Origin: DATCMU01 sp036563245
Lineage (GTDB): Bacteria; Pseudomonadota; Alphaproteobacteria; Rhizobiales; Devosiaceae
Direction of reading: 5' to 3'
DNA length: 64,000 nucleotides
Assembly (NCBI GenBank): GCA_036563245.1
Contig: DATCMU010000047.1
Coordinates: forward strand, 124,001 to 188,000
Under the pieces are notes generated by a model that did no database searches, was not told where the DNA came from, and saw nothing but the letters and a program-made list of their open reading frames with translations. Position numbers and translations under genes: made by a program. Shown here piece after piece: positions 25,452-33,800 of the stretch; position 1 is the stretch's first letter; every line of letters begins with the position of its first letter.

Positions 25452-27053
25452 TCACCAGGAACGCCTCTGCGGTGCCACTCGATAACTGTAGGGCGCCATT
25501 TCCTCGACCGTCACCATATCGCCGGCACGCAGGCCATGCCGTTCAAAGAACTCCCGGATCCACCCGCGCTTCCGGAAGAACTTCTTGGCGCCATCGAGGT
25601 CGGTCATGACCACAGTATTATCGCCCCAGTCGATGGCAATTTCACGCTGGGCAGCAGAGGCCCGGTTCGACCCACCGATCGCATCTGCCGGAAACTTCTC
25701 GAAGAAGCTCCTGAGATAGATGTGATTGTTGTCGATATTGCCCTGCGTGATTTCGGTCGTGCCGATGTGACGCCCCGAGTGCTGGCGCGGGATTGCGTCT
25801 GGCGACGGCAACGGTGCGGCCGGGATTTCCTGGACCACCATCGCCGTGTCGTCGCTGTCCTCGATCAGGTCGAAATCCTCGTCGTCCACAATCACCGTCC
25901 GGGCCGTCTGAACAGTGGGCTGCATGCGAGCGGACTGGACGCCTTCGGCGCGCAGGACCACTTCCGCTGCTGCGCGAGCGTCCTCGCCCGCATCATGGTG
26001 CTCGAACACGAGGTCCAGATGCTGCTTGAGGCTTGCGAGGCCATGGCCGCCGTTGCCCCGCAGCTCAGGCCAGGCAGCGCGGGCGACGTGGACGCTGTCG
26101 CGCCAGTCCCACTGCGGGACCGGCAGGCCGCAGTTGCCGCAGGCAGCGGCGACGGCGCTGCGGTCAAAACCAGAGTGCTGATAGACCGTCGCGCCGCTCA
26201 GTACATCCCACAGCACCGGCAGCACCTCGGCAAAGGTCGGGGCACCCCGCACCGTGCGGGCACTGATGCCGTGCAGAGAGGTGAACACCCAGCGATCCAC
26301 CTGAGGATCGACGTAGGTCACCCAAGTCTCGATGGAATTGTCGGGGCGCACGCCAGCAACACCGATCTGGCAGATGCTGCCGCGGTCATTGCTCGCCGTC
26401 TCGACGTCCAAAGCAAAGAAGCGGAACGGGCCCTCGGGGAAAGGTGTGACACGCGTCTGCCGCGTGGCCGCGGTCTTCAACGCAGGCGCTGCGACGGGTC
26501 CAACCATCGCGGAGAGGAAACGCAGGCGCTGCCGTTCAATGGCCGCCAGTTCGCGCGCGCCCCACCCGAGGCGGCGCAGCGTGGCTTCGACGAGATCGAC
26601 CGGCTCGTCATAGGCCTGCATCCGGCGCCGGTTCCAGGCGATGGCGTGGTCGGGCGCGAGGGAGAGAACCTCGGCCTCCAGCCGGGCGATATCCGCCGTG
26701 TCGGGCAAGGGCAGCCAGACCGCGCGGCAATGATCGACGACGAATTCGTTGCGCAGCGCCTTGGCAATGTCACCATCGGCCTTGGTCAGCGCATTCTTGC
26801 GGTCGCGCCACATCCGGCCGGTGTTGTACATCTGCGAGAAGTAGTGGCTCATGCCCTCCGATCCGGTCCGATGGCGCTGGTGGATCCGTTCGTAGAAGGT
26901 CTGTCCGGTCGAACTGGTCGAGCCAATGTAGCGCAGATCGCCATGGTGATCGACGAGGCCGTAGAGGCCGCGTGAATCGCGCGGCGCCTGGGTGGTCGGG
27001 CGGGGTGAGGCTTCTAGAAGGGCTGACAACAGGTCTTCGGCCGCGAAACGCAT
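25452..27053 (-). CDS. GIY-YIG nuclease + DEDDh exonuclease + possible B3-like DNA-binding domain protein
   Basis: The 533-residue protein has three parts. A GIY-YIG domain (residues 29-140) shows GLYGLVDHHGDLRYIGSTS, arginines in RIHQRHR and the C-terminal acidic residue region LEAEVLSL. A DEDDh 3'-5' exonuclease domain (212-370) shows FFALDVET (D216, E218), HSGFD (D297) and HHDAGED (H353, D358), all intact. The C-terminus (about 443-526: LRSFFEKFPADAIGGS, then FFRKRGWIREFFERHGLRAGD) resembles the B3-like pseudobarrel DNA-binding domain attached to some restriction enzymes; this is tentative. I chose ATG 27053 because GIY-YIG follows closely; a 63-codon upstream extension has no domain. It is divergent from the giant helicase gene. 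Confidence 0.8.
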   Translation of the reverse strand: MRFAAEDLLSALLEASPRPTTQAPRDSRGLYGLVDHHGDLRYIGSTSSTGQTFYERIHQRHRTGSEGMSHYFSQMYNTGRMWRDRKNALTKADGDIAKALRNEFVVDHCRAVWLPLPDTADIARLEAEVLSLAPDHAIAWNRRRMQAYDEPVDLVEATLRRLGWGARELAAIERQRLRFLSAMVGPVAAPALKTAATRQTRVTPFPEGPFRFFALDVETASNDRGSICQIGVAGVRPDNSIETWVTYVDPQVDRWVFTSLHGISARTVRGAPTFAEVLPVLWDVLSGATVYQHSGFDRSAVAAACGNCGLPVPQWDWRDSVHVARAAWPELRGNGGHGLASLKQHLDLVFEHHDAGEDARAAAEVVLRAEGVQSARMQPTVQTARTVIVDDEDFDLIEDSDDTAMVVQEIPAAPLPSPDAIPRQHSGRHIGTTEITQGNIDNNHIYLRSFFEKFPADAIGGSNRASAAQREIAIDWGDNTVVMTDLDGAKKFFRKRGWIREFFERHGLRAGDMVTVEEMAPYSYRVAPQRRSW

Positions 27054-27426
27054 AGTCAAAATCCGGATAAGTTGAAACTCAGCAAGCGGCACAAGCTGGA
27101 TTGGCCAGACAGCGAGGGCAAGCCGACGGGATAGCAAGGTAGATGGGGAAACTGCGTTTGTCATCAGAGACTTCGCGCAAGACTCCCCAGACTTACCAAC
27201 GACCACGCCGCCCGTGTCGCGTCGCCATCTGAATCGAAACAAGCCGGAACCTACGAAACAGGGGCGCGACGCGATCCGGTCAGTTCATTGACATCTATGG
27301 GGATCTGGAATCCGTCTCGCCCAAAGCGAAAGGCGGGTGGAAAGAGACGGTGGGCGTTCAGAGACTGATCTCGCGCAGTCGGCCGGTCTCCGAAGGGCGG
27401 ATGGCCCCTGCAAACCTCTTTGGCAC

Positions 27427-27456
27427 ACAAAAAGAAAAAGGCCCACCGATGGACCC
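27427..27456 (-). terminator. orphan Rho-independent terminator-like hairpin
   Basis: On the minus strand GGTCC-ATCGGT-GGGCC (5 pairs, one G-U) is followed by TTTTTCTTTTTG. No minus-strand gene ends just before it, so it may be the remnant of a gene lost from the island border, such as an integrase. Confidence 0.45.
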
Positions 27457-27479
27457 TTGGGCGGATTCAGTATCTGAAT

Positions 27480-27490
27480 GTGGCGGAGAG
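27480..27490. repeat. 11-base direct repeat of the tRNA-Ser 3' end (possible att site)
   Basis: GTGGCGGAGAG here is identical to 35723-35733, which covers the encoded CCA, the discriminator base and the acceptor-stem end of tRNA-Ser plus one flanking base. Both copies have the same orientation and bracket the giant helicase gene. This is the layout left by integration into a tRNA 3' end, but 11 bases is short and no integrase gene remains. Confidence 0.35.
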
Positions 27491-27804
27491 ATTCCCCATT
27501 CTACTGTCTCGGGCCGTTTCAACTTGTCTCGAATGATCGACGGAATGCATTGATAAGCATATTGTTTTCCCGATGAGTCGTCACTTGATGTTTCAATCCG
27601 TCTCAATCAATTTCATGATCAATGTGGGGCTGGATGTGGGTGATCAGAACTATGCTGTAAATACGAATGATTACAAGAAATTCTAGCGGAAGGGGTTGAC
27701 CTCTCATCCAACCTTCTCGATGCAAACTGCTAATGTGTCGCCTTGTTTCTGCACCGTCCGCTTGCTCCAAATGCCTCTGCATGCACTGAGAGTCCGGTAA
27801 CCAA

Positions 27805-30800
27805 TTGAATCTCCAAAAATCCATTCTGTCTTCGTCTCGCACAGCACGGACCGACACCCAACAATTTCAATCGAGTCTTGTTCGACTGCCTTTCTTGGCG
27901 AAAATCGAACGTTTGGTGGAAGACCGAGGGTTTGGGTTTGCGAGGTGCGAGTTCGATGATGATGACTTCTTCTTCCACGTAACGTCGAACCTGGCAGGCC
28001 AACGGGATTTCGAGGCAATAAATGTTGGCGATTCTCTGCTATGTCAGATTGGGTCTCGGGCAAAGGAGCCAGGACGACGATGCATCGTGCAATGGGCGCG
28101 CGCGGAAGATTTGGATTGGGGGGGGCTAGAAGCACCCAACTGTCAAGCCGATCTTGACGCCCGCAGGATTGACGTTCTCAAAGAGCGTTCACTCAAGCAG
28201 ATTCATCAGTTGATAGAAGCAAAATGGTACAGAAGACAGTGGGACGGCGAAGCTCCCTCTAATCTTCGTGACCCATTGCTTGGCGCTACTTGGTTAAGAC
28301 TTCTTTCGGACCTGGACACAGAGAAACTTGGGCAAGCGCAGCTTGCCGAAATGCTGCAATCCTGCCGATTTGATTTTCGAGAAATCATTGATCCGGCAAG
28401 CCCGCGATGTTCAGTTACGGATTTGCTGGACAACTTCTCTCCCTGCCAATTGAGCGTTCTGGGTGAGCCACAGAGAAAATGGCTTTCCTCCTCTTGGGAG
28501 TTACCGCAAAGGGTTGCTGAAACGCGGATCTCGGACGGAAAACCGACGAGGAGGCTGGATGATAATGACAAGGCCGCCATTCTAGAATGGTTTATTCTTC
28601 GTCATGTCGACGATCAGTTCGACCAAAGTCACCTCGAATGGTTCGAAGGTCAGAATGCCTATGAAACCATAACCGCGCAGCGAATTCTGGGGCGAAATCG
28701 TCGACTTCCAAGCACGATCCGTAACTGGCTGCTGATCCTGGCGGAAAACACCTTATTGGACCAAGCTTGCTGTGACGAGCTTGCGTTGCAGGATCCGATT
28801 GCTGCGCCAAGATTGCTGGGGCGGCTCTCGAGTGCCGCAGAGCAAACGGTCAGAACCAGCTGGAAGCATGATCTCTCCCCTCTCGTCGCTGCGCTCGTTG
28901 ATCGACCCGAAGTCACGGATATCCTTGTCCCCCACTGTGTGCTGGCCATCGACCTTGAAACCGATGGGGAAAACATTTGGGAAGTCGGCTGTTCTGGGTC
29001 GGGTCTGACCCAGCGACTGCACGATGCCGCGCTCGGGACAGATTTCGACGCGGCGCTGGCAGACCTGGGCAAACGGATGCAATACGCCACGCTGGTGGTA
29101 GGCCATAACATCCTGGCGTGGGACTGGCCGATCCTTGCCGCCCGTTTGCCTGCAGACGCTGCGCCGCTGATCTGGGATACCATGCTGGTGCAGTTCTTGC
29201 TGGATCCTCTGGCGCAGTCTCATGCGCTCGGGGGGACGCATCATGCCGAGGCCGATGCCGAAGCCGCACTTGCTCTATTTGCCCAGCAGTTGCGCAGGCT
29301 GCCGGCCGAACTTACCGCCAAAATCCTCGCGGGACAATTCAACGAGACGGCAGAGCTGTTCTGCGCAATTTGCCCACCCCTTGCATCTGCTGCGTCTTTG
29401 GTAAGGTCGCTCCCCGAATACCTGGTCAGCATGCAGCAGAATCCGGTCGCGCTCGTGCTGTTGCCAGACCACGAACTAACGGCGGTTGACTGGGTGCCAG
29501 GTGTTTCCGTGGTGTCGGCCAATCCCGACGAAAGGCTTCCGAGAGAGCGATGGCAAATTGATGTCGAGCTCCTGGATCGCGACCTGAAGGAAGCTTTTGC
29601 GCAGTCCCCCATTGCCCAGGTGCTCTTGGCGATCTGCCAGCGGGCACAAGCGGAGAAAATTGCCCTAAGGCGGACAATGTTGCCCCCGTGGCTGATTGAG
29701 GGGTTGGAAGGTCTTTCTGAGGCGATCGACGGCGCGAGCTTTGTCCCCGCCATAGAAGGAAGAATCTGCGTGGCGCCGATTCCGCGAGCTTCCTCGTGGT
29801 GGTCAGAGGTCGATGGGTCGAGCTTCCGTGCGATGCTGCCCGAAGGTCGCTTCGTTATCGTGGATCGCCAAACGGTTAAACCGGGGCAGACAGACTTGGA
29901 AGGCGTTTCCCGGTACGCACCGCTCATCAAGATAACGGAACCCTTAGCGGAGATGTGGCTCGCACGGGATAGTGCGGCCCAGCGTCTTGAAATCAGTGGT
30001 GGTTGGCGGAGCTTCCGCACTGTCCGGGTACCAACTGCAGCCCAGGTGATCAAACCTCCGGCATCGGCCTTGACGAAACGGCCGTATCTCGCTGTGCGGC
30101 AATATCCGGGGTTGTTTCCCGGCTCCGCTGACCAGGCCTCCTACTGGACCGGGGTTATTGAGGCATTCAGCGTTCTCCGCCGCGAGAACGGCATTCCGAT
30201 TCTTCTGGTCGCTAGCTCTACAAGTCCGACCTTGATGCAGATCTTGCGCGCCGCATGTGCTGCCATCGGGCTTGGCGAGATACGCCCGCCCCATCGCAGT
30301 CGGCGCGAGCATCTACGGCGTGCGGCCAGCCGCAGTTTTTCCATCGTCGATACCATTGACCGATGGCGGGACTGGCAGCGTCTTGCGGAGAATCTCGACG
30401 TAGAGCTTTTGCCAGTCGTCGAAGCCTTACCGCTTGAGGAATGGTTCGCGCTGGCTGATGCCGAAACAAGCGACAACGCGGTGAGTTCCGAAGAAACGCA
30501 AACAGCCCCCAGCGCCGAAAAGATCGCCATACCAGAGGCAAGTGTTCTCCAAACCTTACCGGCACTTGTCGGGCGATTTCTTGGGTTCTGGCTGAAAGAA
30601 GCCGGCCTGAGTGATTCAACACAGGCTCCCATCCTGCTGGACGCCCGTGCCGAGGTGTCACACTTCGAATTGCTCCGCTTCGTGGAAAAATATCCCTTGC
30701 TGGATGACTCTTTGCCGAAGGAAGCCCGCAAGCTACTGCAATTGGCTTTCGAACCGCTGCAAGTTCAACGCGAGGAAGCGCCATCCGACCTCGCAACGAT

Positions 30801-33800
30801 GGAGCAGTTTCTTGTTTCCAATTGGCAGCCGCCGGGCAAGTCAGGCGGAAACTCTGTCAGCGGCTTTAAGCCCACCCAAAAGCAGGCAATGCAGGCGATA
30901 TGCACGCGCGCCAGCGACGTGATGGTCGCCCTACCGACAGGGGAAGGCAAATCGGTTCTTTTCCAGGTGCCGGGACTCTGCCGCGGATTGCGCAACCGTC
31001 GATTGACGCTGGTGTTATCGCCACTCAAGGCGCTCATGCAGGATCAGGTCGCAAGACTTCACGAACAGGGCTTTGCCGAGTCAGTTGACTATCTGAACAG
31101 TGACCGGCCCCGCTTCGAGCTGGCTGAGGTGCTTCAAGGAGTGCTCGATCATCGGATCGTGATGCTTTACGTGGCGCCAGAGCGTCTGCGCAATGCGACG
31201 TTTCTTGATGTCCTTCGCCGACGCATGGAAGCGGATGAAGGACTTGAATATGTTGTCTTCGACGAAGCCCATTGCGTAAACCAATGGGGATACGAGTTCC
31301 GCCCGGACTATTTTCACGCATTCACTTTGCTCATGCGCAGTCTTCGCAGCACAGACTGCAACGCAGTCACGCCTTTTCTGCTCCTCTCCGCAACTCTTAC
31401 TGCCTCGGATCGGCGCAGCATTCGCAGATTGCTTGCAGGGGGAGCGCGCGAGGATTTGCGGCTTCCGTTGGCAATGTGCCCCGATGCGGAGGCATCTTCG
31501 AGTCCGCTCCGCGCGCATATCGATGTGGATCCTCTTCCGGTTAGGGGCAATATCCTGGACGGCCAGGATTTTGAAACAGCGCTGGCCGAGCGTCTCCCAC
31601 ACATCCATCATGCAATACAGCAAGCCCGCGAAAACAGGCGTGCAACCGGTCAACGTAGCGCGGTCATCATCTTCGTGACCCGTCGCGCGCATGCAGACGA
31701 TCTTGCCAAGCGTCTGACGGAGACCGCCGGATGCGAGGTCGAAAGCTATCACGCCGGTCTCGACGCTGCGACACGAGACGACATCTACACCCGGTTCCGC
31801 GACGGAGACCTGGATATCCTGGTCGCAACCAAGGCCTTTGGCATGGGAATGGATATTCCGGATATCCATTGGGTCGTCCATCTTTCCCCACCTGCCTACC
31901 TCGAGGACTATCTGCAGGAAGTCGGTCGCATCGGGCGGGGGGGCGCGGAAAAACGGCGGGCGGGCCTGGATCAGCTTGAGGCCAAACTGCTGGCCTCTCC
32001 TGCGGACTTCGAGAACATGCGCGGCCTTCGCGCCATGAACGAGCTGCGCTCGCCTCAGATCGACGAGATTGAAGGCAAGATAAACGGGGTCGCCGAAATT
32101 ATCGATGGGCACAAGATTGCTTTCGTTCCCAGCCATGGGTTCGAGCCTTACAAGAGCGCGGCGCAGATGAGAGCGAATGCGACCAAGCTGCGCATGGCCT
32201 TGTATTGGTTGGAAAAGGCCGGCCACCTAACTCAGCTTGGCATGATCCCTGATATACTATCGGTCAGACTGTTCCCCGACCGGCTGGCAACCATTGCCGC
32301 AGAAGCCTCCCCAACTGGGCGCGTGGCTAAAGCCATATACGCAATCGCAGTCGGCGAGGACCTTGACGGCCCCCTGAACAACGCCGTTCACGCGCATCCA
32401 CAGCGCAGCAGTCTTTTGGGGGGCATCCTGAACTGGCTAACTGAGTTTGTTGGCGTGCGGACCGACCAGCTGGAGCCCGCGCCTGCCCGGCGCCGGTTGG
32501 GCACGCACTCCGACACGGCACTGATCAACATCTCGCAGATACGCCGTCAATGCGGGATCTCTAGCAGGGACGAGACAATGGCCTGTCTCGTGGATCTGCA
32601 ACACCGGCAGGGGCTGCAACTGCGCTGGACACTCGAGTTCGCCAAGCGGCCGCTATTGTCGGAACCGACAGAACGGAACGCCGTTCTGGTCGAGACCGTC
32701 GGCAGCGCTGTTCGCCAGTTGATCCAGCACTTGGGATCACTGGATCGCGCAGAGTTCACCCCTTTCGACTATCTGGATCAGTCCGCGTTCGATTTCTTGA
32801 ACCGGGATGAGACGCCCTCGTCGCCCAAGGAGCAATCCGAACGGGAAGCCCTGCGCCGCCGCTACGAGCGGGCTTTCGTTTACGGGTTCCGTACCCTCGC
32901 TCGTGCCTGCGGCATCAGAGTCAAACAAATCGTGCGAGCGCCAGATGAGGGCGTGCTCTGGCAGGCTCAATTGTCGAGTGCACACCAAAGAAATGCCACG
33001 GGTAGGTGCAATGAACTTCTTGCCTTGATCCCCTCGCTTCTGACCCTTTTTTCCCGAGCATTCGAAGGGGGGCTCAAAGAAGTCGAGGTTCGCGACCTGA
33101 TCCGGGGTCTGGAAACCGCGCATCCGAGAAAGCAATTCAGAATTAGTGACCTGGAGGCGTTACTCCGCCTGGTCTCTTCTTTGAACCTCGTCAGCGCGCA
33201 GCCAGAACTCGTGCCTGTGTCCTATATTCTCTCCTTGTCAGACGAGTCCCCCGGTCTTGATCGGCACCCCGAGCTCGTCGAAGAACTGAATGATGTGAAC
33301 GAATTGGCCGAAACCCGCACATTCGCGATGGAAGTTTTCGCGAACCTGCCCAAGCCAGCACGGGAGCCCTTCATAGGCGGATATTTCGCTCAGGCGAGTG
33401 GAGCCGACCTGAAGACATTTCTGGAAAGCCAGCTCGGCGAGATCGAAGATGAAGGAGACGAGGCTATCGGTTTCATCGCGTCTAAACGCGATCAGTTGCG
33501 TGCGACGAAGGCAGTGGAATTTTTCGAACGCTATCAGAACTCCGAAGAGCCCGCACAGTGGCAGGCAATGTCCCACCGTTTCGATCAGCATCTCCTGGTC
33601 AATGCGGGCCCGGGTGCAGGGAAGACCTCCGTGCTGGTTGGCCGGATTGCGCATCTGATCCGAGAGCAGCATATCAAGCCTGCAGAAATTGTTGTCTTGG
33701 CTTTCAACCGGGCCGTTGTTTTTGAAATCAGAAAGCGAATAAGGGAACTGTTCAGGACGCTTGGCTATGCGGCTTATGCCTCTCAGGTTCGTGTACACAC

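Larger units (their letters stand above)
27054..27804. other. AT-richer intergenic region between the two island genes
   Basis: These 751 bases hold no gene that I can support; short open frames on both strands have no recognisable domain. The right half is clearly richer in A and T than the flanks. It contains an orphan terminator-like hairpin, an 11-base match to the tRNA-Ser 3' end, and two TGATCA sites 25 bases apart (27616 and 27641). TTGACC at 27696 could be a -35 element for the giant gene, but no good -10 stands at 17 bases. Confidence 0.6.

Noticed and set aside
27358..27606. Minus-strand open frame of 82 codons in the island gap
   Set aside because: It spans the terminator-like hairpin and the att-like repeat, and its product matches nothing I recognise.
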